DNA of 21,265 nucleotides from Candidatus Saccharimonadota bacterium (GCA_905372275.1 CAJPON010000013.1:1-21265), one strand, 5' to 3'; shown: positions 7,578-15,627, counted from the first letter of the stretch. Notes: a model not told the origin generated them from the letters alone. Numbers and translations: made by a program.

Positions 7578-8171
7578 ATGCCACAACTATTTACCTCTGT
7601 TGATAATGATGAATTGATCAATATTTTGAATGGCGGCGGTATTGGCGTACTGCCTACCGACACAGTTTATGGTCTTGTAGCACGGGCCACTGATCCAGCA
7701 GCGATCCAAAAAATGTACGACACCAAGAAACGCGCTAGCCAACCAGGAACGCTAATCGCTAGTTCAATTAATGATTTGGCGAAATTAGGGCTAGACTCTA
7801 ATCAGCTATTATTAGCAGCTAAGTTTTGGCCCGGTCAAATCAGCGTGGTTGTTAATGCCGATAATGTCGCTACTTATCTCAAGCAAACGCGAGATAACTT
7901 AGCCGTGCGTATTCCCGATGGCCCTTCGCTGTCGCGGCTTTTGGCGCGGACTGGCCCGCTGATGACTACTAGCGCTAATGTGCCAGGCCGGCCAATTTCG
8001 TCGACAATTGCTGAAGCTAAAGCCTATTTTGGCGACAAGGTTGATTTTTATGTCGATGGCGGCACTATAACTAGTAATCAGCCGTCAACTATTATCGGCC
8101 TCGATGAGCATGCAAATATCATTGTATTTCGCCGCGGGGCTGTCGATATTGATCGGTTATTTACCAAGTAA
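7578..8171 (+). CDS. tsaC: Threonylcarbamoyl-AMP synthase (TsaC/Sua5 family)
   Basis: This 197-residue protein is the YrdC-domain enzyme that makes threonylcarbamoyl-AMP from threonine, bicarbonate and ATP, the substrate of TsaD. Family motifs visible are GVLPTDTVYGL near the N-terminus, the basic KKRASQPG region, SVVV followed by LAVRIPDG, and TTSANVPGRPI. It is the short YrdC-only form, without the C-terminal Sua5 domain. It starts directly after the tsaD stop codon with no intergenic base, so translation is probably coupled. Its last 15 bases overlap the 3' end of the convergent femAB-like gene 2. Confidence 0.94.
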   Translation: MPQLFTSVDNDELINILNGGGIGVLPTDTVYGLVARATDPAAIQKMYDTKKRASQPGTLIASSINDLAKLGLDSNQLLLAAKFWPGQISVVVNADNVATYLKQTRDNLAVRIPDGPSLSRLLARTGPLMTTSANVPGRPISSTIAEAKAYFGDKVDFYVDGGTITSNQPSTIIGLDEHANIIVFRRGAVDIDRLFTK

Positions 8172-9143
8172 TTTTTTGGTACTGCGGATGGCTCTTTTAG
8201 CTAGCGGTAACCCGTGCCGCCAAACTGGATAAAACTGGCTCATTGGATAATCGTAAGTACCAGCTAATTTATTCTCATGGCTAGCGAAGCCGCGCTTGAA
8301 GTTGCTCACGCCGTCGTTGAGCAGGCCGTTCATGTCGTAACGCTTAATTCCCTGCCGCTTGCATTCGGTGATAGCGTGCCATTTTAGCGCGTAGTTAGCG
8401 CGCAAGGCTTGGCCGCGATCATTCATACCGCCGTATAGCTCAAATGAGGTTTCGCGGCTCGTCGCCAGCCAAAGAAATGATACCGGGCGATTGTCTTCGT
8501 AAGCAGCGAAAATTTGCGAGTACTCCCCTAGTTTGTTATGAATATCGTAATAATACTGGTCGTCGTGCAGAGCGAATTTAGCGCGTTTAGCAGTTTGGCG
8601 GTAAATTTCGAGGCAAGCAGCAATGTCTTGGCGGGTTTTTACCGGTTTGATATCAAGTCCAGCCCGGCCTGATTTACGAATATACTGGCGGGTTTTTTTG
8701 GTCATCGCGGCCAATAGTTCGTCGGTTGTATGAGTCAAATCCAAAATCAAAGTACGCGATAGCAGAATATTGTTTGGCGATTGGCGCCAACCTTTGGCGC
8801 GAAGCGGATGTTCAGTATCTGGCTCGATAGTTAGCGCAGCGCATGGCAGCTTATGCTTAACGTAATTAACAATTGCCGCCAAAACATCGTCTTCCCTACC
8901 TTGTTTGTAAACTGGCCCGCGCGGAATGTAGCATAATTGATTAAGCGGTTTAGGCAGGTTTCTTAGTAATATTTGCGCAGCGCCAATTGTTTCGTTGCCG
9001 TCAACTATAGTAATTCGCTGAACGCGCCAATTGTGCGCCGCTTTTACTTCTCCCCATCCCCAGAGCTGCAGCGGGTGCCCGCCAAACTTAGCAACAGTCT
9101 TGTCCCAGGCAGCTTTTTCGTCGCATAGTATTGTATCAATCAT
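8157..9143 (-). CDS. FemAB-type peptidoglycan bridge aminoacyltransferase 2
   Basis: This 328-residue protein is a second FemABX-superfamily enzyme, paralogous to the one at 4076-5107. The basic motif KKTRQYIRKSGRAG follows the first GNAT half, and the second half has IFAAYEDNRPVSFLWL, then ANYALKWHAITECKRQG and YDMNGLLNDGVSNFKRGF. The reading frame extends upstream to an ATG at 9227, but I place the start at 9143. There the protein begins MIDTILCDEKAAWD and aligns with the N-terminus of its paralogue, and a -10 box ends 6 bases upstream. The extra upstream residues would also read through the divergent valS promoter region. It likely modifies peptidoglycan stem peptides from aminoacyl-tRNA; whether the two paralogues act in sequence, as FemX/A/B do in staphylococci, is inference. 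Confidence 0.87.
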   Translation of the reverse strand: MIDTILCDEKAAWDKTVAKFGGHPLQLWGWGEVKAAHNWRVQRITIVDGNETIGAAQILLRNLPKPLNQLCYIPRGPVYKQGREDDVLAAIVNYVKHKLPCAALTIEPDTEHPLRAKGWRQSPNNILLSRTLILDLTHTTDELLAAMTKKTRQYIRKSGRAGLDIKPVKTRQDIAACLEIYRQTAKRAKFALHDDQYYYDIHNKLGEYSQIFAAYEDNRPVSFLWLATSRETSFELYGGMNDRGQALRANYALKWHAITECKRQGIKRYDMNGLLNDGVSNFKRGFASHENKLAGTYDYPMSQFYPVWRHGLPLAKRAIRSTKKLLGK

Positions 9144-9149
9144 ATGTTT

Positions 9150-9155
9150 AGTATA
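9150..9155 (-). promoter_or_regulatory. -10 box of femAB-like gene 2 (leaderless-type)
   Basis: TATACT on the minus strand ends 6 bases before the chosen ATG at 9143. No clear -35. The box supports the shorter start over the ATG at 9227, which would lie upstream of the transcription start. Confidence 0.45.
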
Positions 9156-9164
9156 CATCGTTTG

Positions 9165-9173
9165 TGCTATAAT
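9165..9173 (+). promoter_or_regulatory. Distal extended -10 promoter of valS
   Basis: TGC-TATAAT is a perfect extended -10 on the plus strand. Transcripts from here would carry a leader of about 110 bases before valS. Confidence 0.5.
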
Positions 9174-9220
9174 AGGATAGAACACAAACACGTGGAATAA
9201 AAAACGGCAAGATGTGAGGA

Positions 9221-9246
9221 ATAGCAAACTGTGGAATTGCTATACT
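9221..9246 (+). promoter_or_regulatory. Proximal valS promoter embedded in an inverted repeat
   Basis: TGC-TATACT (9238-9246) is an extended -10 giving a leader of roughly 37 bases. Its first bases form the right arm of a perfect 7-bp repeat, ATAGCAA (9221-9227) with TTGCTAT (9237-9243). In RNA from the distal promoter this would be a hairpin; in DNA it could be an operator. Just downstream lies the 12-bp palindrome TTTCACGTGAAA (9263-9274). Confidence 0.4.
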
Positions 9247-9289
9247 TGGTTATTTTGCTAATTTTCACGTGAAATGAATCGAGAATGAA

Positions 9290-11845
9290 ATGAGCTTAGC
9301 TAAAACTTATACTCCGAACGAATATGAACCGTCGATTTACGCCTTGTGGGAGGAGTCTGGCGTATTTAAACCGAAAGGGCAGGGCCAGCCGTACGCGATT
9401 GTGATGCCGCCGCCAAATGCTAACGGCAATTTGCATGTCGGGCACGCTTTAGGGTCGGCAATTCAAGATATTTTAGTACGTTATCACCGTATGCAAGGCT
9501 ATGATGCTGTATATATACCGGGGGCTGACCATGCTGGCTTTGAAACTTGGGTAGTTTACGAGCGCGAGCTAGAAAAGCACGGCCAGACGCGCTTTGACTT
9601 CAATCGCGAAGAATTATACGCGCAGGTATGGGATTTCGTAGCTAAACGCCGCGGTGATATGGAATTACAACTGCGGGCGATTGGCGTGGGCGCTGATTGG
9701 GACGATTTGGTATTCACGCTCGACGATAAAGTTATCAAAACTGTCTACGATACTTTTGAAAAGATGTGGCAGGACGGCTATATTTATAGGGGCGAACGCA
9801 TCGTCAATTACTGTACGCAGCACCAGACGAGTTTTTCGGACTATGAGGTTGTTCACAAAAATGAAAAAGGGAAGTTGTGGGAAATCGCTTATCCGCTAAT
9901 CGATAAAGTCGGCGAAATTGTTATCGCTACGACGCGTCCCGAGACGATGTTTGGCGACGTAGCCGTAGCGGTCAATCCAAACGACGAGCGCTACAAAGAC
10001 CTTGTCGGCTGCAAAGCGCTGCTGCCGATCGTTAAGCGCGAAATTCCCATCATCGCTGACGATTATGTCGATCCAGCTTATGGCACTGGTATGGTGAAAA
10101 TTACACCAGCACACGACCCGAATGACTTTGAGGTAGGCAAGCGCCACAATTTAGAATTAGTTCAAGTAATTGATTTTGATGGCAAGATGATCAATGTGCC
10201 GGGTCAATTTGTCGGCATGACGGCGCTAGAAGCTCGTAAACGTGTCCTAGCGGCGCTCGAAATAGACGAATTGCTGCGCGGCCAAAAAGACATCGAACAT
10301 CAGGTTGGACATTGCTACAAATGCGGTTCGGTCATTGAGCCGCTTGCCAAAGAGCAGTGGTTCGTCAAAATGCGCCAATTGGCTGATAACGCTATCGCGG
10401 CAATTGAGCGCCAAGAAGTGACGTTTACCCCTGAAAACAAAGGCGATGTTGTCATCAAATATCTCAAAGATATCAAAGACTGGAACATCAGCCGCCAAAT
10501 ACCGTGGGGCATTCCGATTCCAATGTTTCAGTCCAAGACCAATCTAGACGATTGGTACTACAGTACCGAGGTCGATAAGAAAGAAATCGTTGTAGATGGT
10601 ACAACGTATCGCCGCGAGGAGGATACGCTTGATACTTGGTTCAGCAGCGGCCAGTGGCCGTATATCACTACCGATTATTTGGATGCTGGCAAGCTAGCCA
10701 AGTATTACCCGAATACTGTCATGGAGACAGCGGGCGACATTTTGTTTGCATGGGTAGCGCGGATGATTATGCTAGGCTTGTATCGGACTGGCCAGGTGCC
10801 GTTCAAGCATGTGTACTTGCATGGCTTAGTGCTTGATGAAAAGGGTACCAAGATGAGCAAAAGCAAGGGCAATGTCATCAATCCGATGGAGACAGTGGCG
10901 AAATATGGCTCGGATGCACTGCGTATGGGTATCATCGCTAGCCGCAGTGCTGCTCAGCCGCAAGCGTTTAATACTGGCAAGGTAGTAGCAGCTCGTAATT
11001 TCTGCAATAAGCTGTGGAATATTGCTCGCTATACTGAAAATTTGGTTGGCGACCGCACGCCAGCAGCTAGTCCGCAACTGCAATCGCTAGCCGATCATTG
11101 GATTGCTCGCCAACTAGACGAGGCAGCACAGTCGCTAGATCGGCAGATTGCGACCTATCATTTCGCTGAGGCTGGCGAGACGATTTATCACACCGTTTGG
11201 GATGACGTAGCCGATTGGTATATCGAGGCTAGCAAAGTTGAGCAAAATATCGATATGAACGCGTATGTTTTAGACACAATTTTGCGGTTAACGCACCCAT
11301 TCGCGCCGTTCTTGACCGAAACAATTTGGCAGGCTTTGCCGTGGCACGATACGATTTTGGCTAGCGAAACTATGCCAGAGCGCCTAGAGTACGACGATAT
11401 CGCTGCTGCTGCATTCGGCCGCTTGAAAGATTTAGTATCAGAAGCACGCTACGTAGTTAGCGAACTGCCGGGCAATAAACGTTATGGTCTGTTGTACATG
11501 GACGATTCGCTGGTGGCTGATAATATCGAACTTGTCAAGAAGCTGGCGCGCGTTACCTCGGTAGAACATGTTGACCAGGCCAGGGGATTACGCTTGGCGG
11601 CTAGCGGGCGAGACGTTTGGCTAGACATTGACGACGAAACGCTTTACGAGCATCAAGCTAACCTCGAGAAACGTTTAGCCGAAGAACGCCAGCATGTCCG
11701 GACGCTCGAGACGCGATTGGCAAACGATAACTATGTAGCCAAAGCTCCAGCGGCTCTGGTCGAGGAGTCGCGCAAGACACTCCGTGAAAAACAAGAACTA
11801 ATTACCCGGCTACAGAACGAGCTGCAAGTTGTGTCGAATAAGTAA
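9290..11845 (+). CDS. valS: Valine--tRNA ligase
   Basis: This class I aminoacyl-tRNA synthetase charges tRNA-Val. The 851-residue protein has the HIGH-type motif HVGH (49-52) in PPPNANGNLHVGHALGSA and KMSKS (521-525) followed by KGNVINP. The editing (CP1) domain lies between them, with TTRPETMFGD and GTGMVKITPAHDPNDF typical of Val/Ile/Leu enzymes. The anticodon-binding domain contains DWYIEASK, and the C-terminal 60-70 residues form the coiled-coil arm typical of ValS. It is somewhat shorter than most bacterial ValS (about 880-950). No strong Shine-Dalgarno site precedes the ATG at 9290. The stop lies 3 bases from the end of the convergent His-rich gene. Confidence 0.97.
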   Translation: MSLAKTYTPNEYEPSIYALWEESGVFKPKGQGQPYAIVMPPPNANGNLHVGHALGSAIQDILVRYHRMQGYDAVYIPGADHAGFETWVVYERELEKHGQTRFDFNREELYAQVWDFVAKRRGDMELQLRAIGVGADWDDLVFTLDDKVIKTVYDTFEKMWQDGYIYRGERIVNYCTQHQTSFSDYEVVHKNEKGKLWEIAYPLIDKVGEIVIATTRPETMFGDVAVAVNPNDERYKDLVGCKALLPIVKREIPIIADDYVDPAYGTGMVKITPAHDPNDFEVGKRHNLELVQVIDFDGKMINVPGQFVGMTALEARKRVLAALEIDELLRGQKDIEHQVGHCYKCGSVIEPLAKEQWFVKMRQLADNAIAAIERQEVTFTPENKGDVVIKYLKDIKDWNISRQIPWGIPIPMFQSKTNLDDWYYSTEVDKKEIVVDGTTYRREEDTLDTWFSSGQWPYITTDYLDAGKLAKYYPNTVMETAGDILFAWVARMIMLGLYRTGQVPFKHVYLHGLVLDEKGTKMSKSKGNVINPMETVAKYGSDALRMGIIASRSAAQPQAFNTGKVVAARNFCNKLWNIARYTENLVGDRTPAASPQLQSLADHWIARQLDEAAQSLDRQIATYHFAEAGETIYHTVWDDVADWYIEASKVEQNIDMNAYVLDTILRLTHPFAPFLTETIWQALPWHDTILASETMPERLEYDDIAAAAFGRLKDLVSEARYVVSELPGNKRYGLLYMDDSLVADNIELVKKLARVTSVEHVDQARGLRLAASGRDVWLDIDDETLYEHQANLEKRLAEERQHVRTLETRLANDNYVAKAPAALVEESRKTLREKQELITRLQNELQVVSNK

Positions 11846-11848
11846 AAG

Positions 11849-12208
11849 CTAGTCGATAACTGGTAAATTCGCGTTATCAAAAGCGTGCCGGCCGCCTTCT
11901 TCTAATAAGGCTAAAATGTTTTTGTGGTGATGACGGCGATCTGGCGAAATACTAGGCGATTGGTAGCGAAAACTGTTGCTTAGCATGCCTTCTGAGAGAT
12001 TATGCTCGGAATGAGTGTGCTGCATTCGCGACTCGTTGATGGTTCGCAAATCTTGCGAACTGAGCTTTTGTATGGAATGATCATGCGTCAAACTGATATC
12101 AATTGCATGCCCGAAATGCCCGTCGTGGACAGCAACGCCGCTAGCTATCAGCAGACTGAGTGCGGCGAATAAGGCGTTAATGATGTGAGTAAAATATGTC
12201 ATAATCAT
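11849..12208 (-). CDS. His-rich putative exported small protein, function unknown
   Basis: I do not recognise this 119-residue protein. It begins with a hydrophobic segment (about residues 5-27, YFTHIINALFAALSLLIASG) that could be a signal peptide or a membrane anchor. The rest is polar and unusually rich in histidine: 13 of 119 residues, clustered as HDGHFGH, THDHS, HTHSEH and RRHHHK. That suggests a surface or secreted protein that binds metal, but this is inference. No cysteines. It converges on valS with 3 bases between them. The start could be Met1 at 12208 or Met3 at 12202; no Shine-Dalgarno site is seen, and a weak -10 (CATAAT) lies about 14 bases upstream. The frame could be fortuitous, but the clear N-terminal hydrophobic segment argues for a gene. 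Confidence 0.6.
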   Translation of the reverse strand: MIMTYFTHIINALFAALSLLIASGVAVHDGHFGHAIDISLTHDHSIQKLSSQDLRTINESRMQHTHSEHNLSEGMLSNSFRYQSPSISPDRRHHHKNILALLEEGGRHAFDNANLPVID

Positions 12209-12361
12209 GTTTATTTTAAGGTATTATGCCTACAAATATAGCACAAGTATGATAAAAAGTCAATAGTATGTCATAAAAATAAGATTATAAGTTAGTCTGA
12301 GGCAGTGTTCGAACGATTTGCAAACAGATTACCGCTAGGTTTTAGCGCGCAGGTTGGCTAT

Positions 12362-12817
12362 CTACTGGTGATGATATTTGCTGCCGCGAGCAATCTCTTG
12401 GGCTCGGTATAGCTGCTCAGCGAGGATCAATCGCACCAACTGATGCGGAAAGACTAGCGGTGATAGCGACCAAACCAGGTTAGCGCGCTGTATCAGTGCT
12501 GTGCTGACACCAAAGGCGCCGCCGATAACTATCGTGATATTTTTACCTTGCACAAAGAGCTCGTTTAACTGGCGCGATAGGGTAGGTGAGTCAAACATCT
12601 GGCCGCGTTCGTCGAGCAGAATTACGAAATCTTGGGGATGTAAACGCGCTAAAATTCGTTCAGACTCCTCTTGGCGGGTCTGCTGGCCATCTAGCTTGCT
12701 ATGCGGTATCAATTGCCACTCAAAATTCCAAGGTTGCTTGCAGCGCGTTTGGTAGCGTTTGATGCCGCCTGAGACCCAATCCTCATGCTTTTTACCAACG
12801 GCGATAACAGTGATCAT
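12362..12817 (-). CDS. rlmH: 23S rRNA (pseudouridine1915-N3)-methyltransferase RlmH
   Basis: RlmH is a small SPOUT methyltransferase that methylates pseudouridine 1915 in helix 69 of 23S rRNA, using SAM, on the assembled ribosome. The 151-residue length is typical. Motifs: N-terminal ITVIAVGK, DFVILLDERGQ, the knot/SAM loop VIGGAFGVS, FPHQLVRLILAEQLYRA, and the C-terminal YHHQ, where the family ends in YH plus one or two residues. The start overlaps the stop of the upstream HIT gene by 4 bases, so the two are translationally coupled. No U-tract terminator is evident downstream, only a weak 5-bp hairpin at 12333-12347. Confidence 0.95.
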   Translation of the reverse strand: MITVIAVGKKHEDWVSGGIKRYQTRCKQPWNFEWQLIPHSKLDGQQTRQEESERILARLHPQDFVILLDERGQMFDSPTLSRQLNELFVQGKNITIVIGGAFGVSTALIQRANLVWSLSPLVFPHQLVRLILAEQLYRAQEIARGSKYHHQ

Positions 12818-13221
12818 ATGGCGATTAAGCGCTCTTTGATACTGTTGGCGATATTATCGAGCCGTTCATCTGAAATATCGACAGGGTAGTCGTGATGGAG
12901 CTGCAAGGTGTCGCGGTCATACAGCGGCACTAGATGGATATGGGCGTGCGGTACGTCGAGACCCTCAACGACTACGCCGACACGCATGGGGTTGAGTTCG
13001 GCCTGGATAGCCTGGGCGATATTTTTGGCAGTTTGCCAGAGGTGAGTGTAAGTCTCGTTGTCGAGGTCCCAAATCAAATCAATTTGCTCTTTGGGCACCA
13101 CTAGCACATGCCCGTCGCTGAGCGGGTTGATATCGAGAAAGGCAATAACATCATCGTCTTCGTAGACTTTGCGGCAAGGAATTTCACCCTTAATAATTTT
13201 GGTAAAAATTGAATCGTCCAT
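12814..13221 (-). CDS. HIT-family nucleotide hydrolase (HinT-like)
   Basis: This 135-residue cytoplasmic protein has the histidine-triad motif HAHIHLV (His92, His94, His96), in which the middle or last His is the nucleophile towards nucleotide phosphoramidates and related substrates in the family. Other landmarks are the N-terminal IFTKIIKGEIPCRKVYEDD and GHVLVVPKEQ, both typical of HinT. A good ribosome binding site (AAGGAGT, minus strand, 13226-13232) lies 4 bases before the ATG. It is the first gene of a two-gene operon with rlmH. The exact substrate is not predictable. Confidence 0.93.
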   Translation of the reverse strand: MDDSIFTKIIKGEIPCRKVYEDDDVIAFLDINPLSDGHVLVVPKEQIDLIWDLDNETYTHLWQTAKNIAQAIQAELNPMRVGVVVEGLDVPHAHIHLVPLYDRDTLQLHHDYPVDISDERLDNIANSIKERLIAI

Positions 13222-13379
13222 TATTACTCCTTGTTTATCATAGTTTTTAGTTTATCAGACGCGTAGTACAGCACGGAAGCCCCCTGCTTGATAGAAAAAG
13301 ATTCAAGAGGCCTTTTATATCTTTATCGGCAGTTTGGCGAGAGATAGCGTTTAATTCTGCGTGCGAGGAAATGGTGGTA

Positions 13380-13429
13380 ATGTTAAAAATATGTAAAGTA
13401 TATGTATGTAGTTTACATATTTTTAACAT
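13380..13429. repeat. 18-bp perfect inverted repeat in an AT-rich intergenic region
   Basis: Arms ATGTTAAAAATATGTAAA (13380-13397) and its exact complement (13412-13429) flank a 14-base spacer. The repeat lies in the 250-base gap between the HIT gene and tRNA-Ser(CGA), about 26 bases upstream of the tRNA -10. There is no GC-rich stem or clean U-tract, so it is not a typical terminator; an operator, attachment site or element remnant are all possible. The rest of the gap (13222-13379) holds no gene I would defend. Confidence 0.7.
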
Positions 13430-13454
13430 ATTAGCAAAAATGAGCAGCGTAGGG

Positions 13455-13460
13455 TATAAT
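13455..13460 (+). promoter_or_regulatory. -10 box of tRNA-Ser(CGA)
   Basis: TATAAT ends 11 bases before the tRNA 5' end, leaving a very short 5' leader for RNase P. No clear -35. Confidence 0.6.
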
Positions 13461-13471
13461 TACCTATGCAA

Positions 13472-13559
13472 GGAGAGGTGGCCGAGTGGTTGAAGGCGCA
13501 CGACTCGAAATCGTGTATGCGGCAACGTATCGCGGGTTCGAATCCCGCCCTCTCCGCCA
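13472..13559 (+). tRNA. tRNA-Ser(CGA)
   Basis: Complete class II tRNA. Acceptor strands GGAGAGG (13472-13478) and CCTCTCC (13549-13555) pair; discriminator G and an encoded CCA (13557-13559) follow. Anticodon stem CACGA/TCGTG encloses loop CTCGAAA with anticodon CGA (13506-13508), reading UCG. The long variable arm (ATGCGGCAACGTAT region) is the serine hallmark, and the T-arm GCGGGTTCGAATCCCGC is canonical. Confidence 0.97.
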
Positions 13560-13679
13560 GGAAATAGCATGAATTTTTATACCGATTATGTTCTTGGCGA
13601 AAATTTCTAGATTGACCGATTATACGTTATTGCAAAGTTAAGAGAATTTTGGCAATATTCGCTCAATAAGCGGCGAGCG

Positions 13680-14894
13680 TTACTTGCGGGCGAAGATTTC
13701 TTTGGCGCTGAGCTTGCGGTTGTATTCGAGCGCGCCAAAGCGGAAGATGCGTACGGCGATGGCAATGATGATGGCGGCAGAAACGGCCAGCAGGGCGATA
13801 CCGATCACTGTTTCGCCGATTCCTAGATTGCCAGCGGCATTGCGCAGCATCAGCGGGATTGGCGATGTCAGCGGGAAGAGCGACAAGAATTTTACTAACG
13901 GCGCGTCTGGCATTGATATGAACATTGAAACGGCATAAAGCGGGCCGAACAGTAAGATCATTACTACGCCGAAAAAGCTGCCAGCTTCTTTGGCGGTCGG
14001 CACGGCAGCGCCGATAGCTACTAGCAGGCCGGTAAACATCATGAAGCTGCTAGCAAAGGCTAGAAAGCCGATGCCGATACGTAGAGGGTCGACTGGCAAG
14101 CTGCTGAGGTCGACTGACGGTAGCTTGAGCTGGTCGTGGAAAAACAAGTAGCCAATAAGCACCGGCAAGACCACCAGCAAGCCTTGAACTATTGCCAGAA
14201 TTATTAGCGAGATAATTTTGCCGACGATTAAAGTTCGCGCTTCGATAGTAGTGAGAATCATTTCGATAACGCGATTTTCTTTTTCTTCGGTGGTGCTGGT
14301 CAGCATTTGATTGCCAAAGAAAGTGATTAGGAAATAAAAGAGGATCAAAAAGATACCCGGCAAGATCATCTCTTGGACGCTGTCGTGGATTTTGCCGTCG
14401 CGGTAAATAGTGCTGGTTGAGTTGATTTTGCCTTGGATAATTTTTTGAATAGCCGGATTAACGTCTGACCGAACAGAGGTGGCTAATAGACTGCTAGCCA
14501 GGCTGCCGTAGCGGCCGTTGTCAAAAATACCGACATCTTTACCGTAAACTTCAATTGATTGCTGGTCGAGATTCTTTGGATAGTAGATGTACGCATCAAG
14601 CTGGCCGTTTTTGACGCGGTCAATAGCGTTTTGCTTGTCGTTGGGATTAATTTCGGTGGCTTTCGAGGCGGCGATTAGCTGCGGTTTGACCATCTTTGAT
14701 TCGTCGGTAATAGCAATGCTAAACGACTGGTTTTTGAGCTTTTCGGCAGCGTCGTTGGTAGCTTGATTGGACAAAAAGACCATCCCGAAAATTGCCGCAA
14801 ACATCAATGGAAAGCTAATTGCTAGAATCCAGAACGATTTTTTCTTGAGGGCGCGAACGACCTCGAAACGAATGACAGTTGATAAATTATGCAT
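13680..14894 (-). CDS. ABC-2 type permease (NatB-like)
   Basis: This 404-residue integral membrane protein is the permease of an ABC-2 exporter, similar to NatB (COG1668). The first helix is at about 20-40, followed by a large extracytoplasmic domain to about residue 175. A membrane region of about five more helices follows, starting with MILPGIFLILFYFLITFFG. The motif EEKENRVIEMILTT in the cytoplasmic loop after the second helix is typical of the family. The open frame continues upstream to 15008 inside the ATPase gene, but the start at 14894 gives the family-like N-terminus MHNLSTVIRFEVVRALKKKS, has a ribosome binding site (GAGGAGAAG, 14899-14907, minus strand) and overlaps the ATPase stop by only 8 bases. 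The substrate (sodium, drug, peptide) is unknown. Confidence 0.9.
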   Translation of the reverse strand: MHNLSTVIRFEVVRALKKKSFWILAISFPLMFAAIFGMVFLSNQATNDAAEKLKNQSFSIAITDESKMVKPQLIAASKATEINPNDKQNAIDRVKNGQLDAYIYYPKNLDQQSIEVYGKDVGIFDNGRYGSLASSLLATSVRSDVNPAIQKIIQGKINSTSTIYRDGKIHDSVQEMILPGIFLILFYFLITFFGNQMLTSTTEEKENRVIEMILTTIEARTLIVGKIISLIILAIVQGLLVVLPVLIGYLFFHDQLKLPSVDLSSLPVDPLRIGIGFLAFASSFMMFTGLLVAIGAAVPTAKEAGSFFGVVMILLFGPLYAVSMFISMPDAPLVKFLSLFPLTSPIPLMLRNAAGNLGIGETVIGIALLAVSAAIIIAIAVRIFRFGALEYNRKLSAKEIFARK

Positions 14895-15627
14895 TTTGCT
14901 TCTCCTCGTTGTTGTGGCTGTAGACTTGAACAAAAATATCATCGAGCGACTTGCCGCCAAATTGCTTGCGAACGCTGGCGACGGTGCCGTAAGCGCGCGC
15001 TGCGCCATCCTTCAGCAGTAATATGCGGTCGCATAGGCGCTCAACTTCTTCCATCTGGTGAGTAATCATGATAACAGTGGCGCCTTTGGCCTGGTGTTCT
15101 TCGATGATTTCCATCAGTAGCCGGCGATTAACCGGGTCAAATCCTTTGGTTGGCTCGTCGAGAATTAGCAGCTCTGGGTTGTCGATGACTGTGATGCCGA
15201 GCTGGACTTTTTGCTGCTGGCCGCCCGAGAGCTTATCGAGGCGAGTTTTGGCTTTGTCGAGCAGGTCAACGCGCTTCAAAAAATCAAGCGATTTTTGCCG
15301 GGCGTCGAGGCGGCTCATGCCTTTGAGCTGGCCGAAATAAGTCATGATGTCGATAACCGGCTCTTTTTTGTAAAGGCCGCGCTCTTCGGGTAGATAACCT
15401 AGTTTGATGCCGCTTGATACCGAATAAGGCTTGCCACCGACTAATAGCTCGCCAGCGGTCGGCTGATAAATACCGAGCAAGGCGCGAATGGTAGTGGTCT
15501 TGCCGGAGCCGTTACTGCCGAGAAAACCAAATGTTTCGCCGCGTTTGACCTCAAAACTTAAGTCTTTGATGACTTCGGTCTTGCCGAAACGCATCTTAAA
15601 ATGAGTAATAGAAATAATAGGTTCCAT
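14887..15627 (-). CDS. ABC transporter ATP-binding protein (NatA-like)
   Basis: The 246-residue ATPase partners the downstream ABC-2 permease. Motifs counted from the chosen start are Walker A GSNGSGKT (37-44), GYLPEERGLY in the Q-loop region (77-86; this variant is typical of NatA-type ATPases), signature LSGGQQQK (133-140), Walker B LLILDEP (153-159) and switch His190. The open frame begins at 15675, but I place the start at 15627 (MEPIISITHFKMRFG). A TGC-TATCAT box ends 7 bases upstream, so the ATGs at 15675 and 15636 would not be in that transcript, and the domain begins at once. It is the first gene of a two-gene operon, divergent from nrdA. Confidence 0.92.
   Translation of the reverse strand: MEPIISITHFKMRFGKTEVIKDLSFEVKRGETFGFLGSNGSGKTTTIRALLGIYQPTAGELLVGGKPYSVSSGIKLGYLPEERGLYKKEPVIDIMTYFGQLKGMSRLDARQKSLDFLKRVDLLDKAKTRLDKLSGGQQQKVQLGITVIDNPELLILDEPTKGFDPVNRRLLMEIIEEHQAKGATVIMITHQMEEVERLCDRILLLKDGAARAYGTVASVRKQFGGKSLDDIFVQVYSHNNEEKQNA

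Noticed and set aside
9174..9289. T-box riboswitch or leader peptide before valS
   Set aside because: No T-box sequence (AGGGTGGNACCGCG-like) and no terminator/antiterminator pair are present. A possible GTG-started 15-codon peptide at 9214 has no ribosome binding site and no run of Val codons.
12333..12347. Hairpin CGCTA/TAGCG downstream of rlmH as terminator or NrdR-like site
   Set aside because: The stem is only 5 bp with no U-tract on the minus strand, and the half-site spacing does not match the palindromes near nrdA and pyrG.
13247..13429. 60-codon open frame on the minus strand between the HIT gene and tRNA-Ser(CGA)
   Set aside because: Its start lies in the inverted repeat, there is no ribosome binding site or leaderless-type promoter, and the first third is AT-rich and unlike a protein. 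The stretch ELNAISRQTADKDIKG looks more protein-like and might be a relic, but this is not enough to call a gene.
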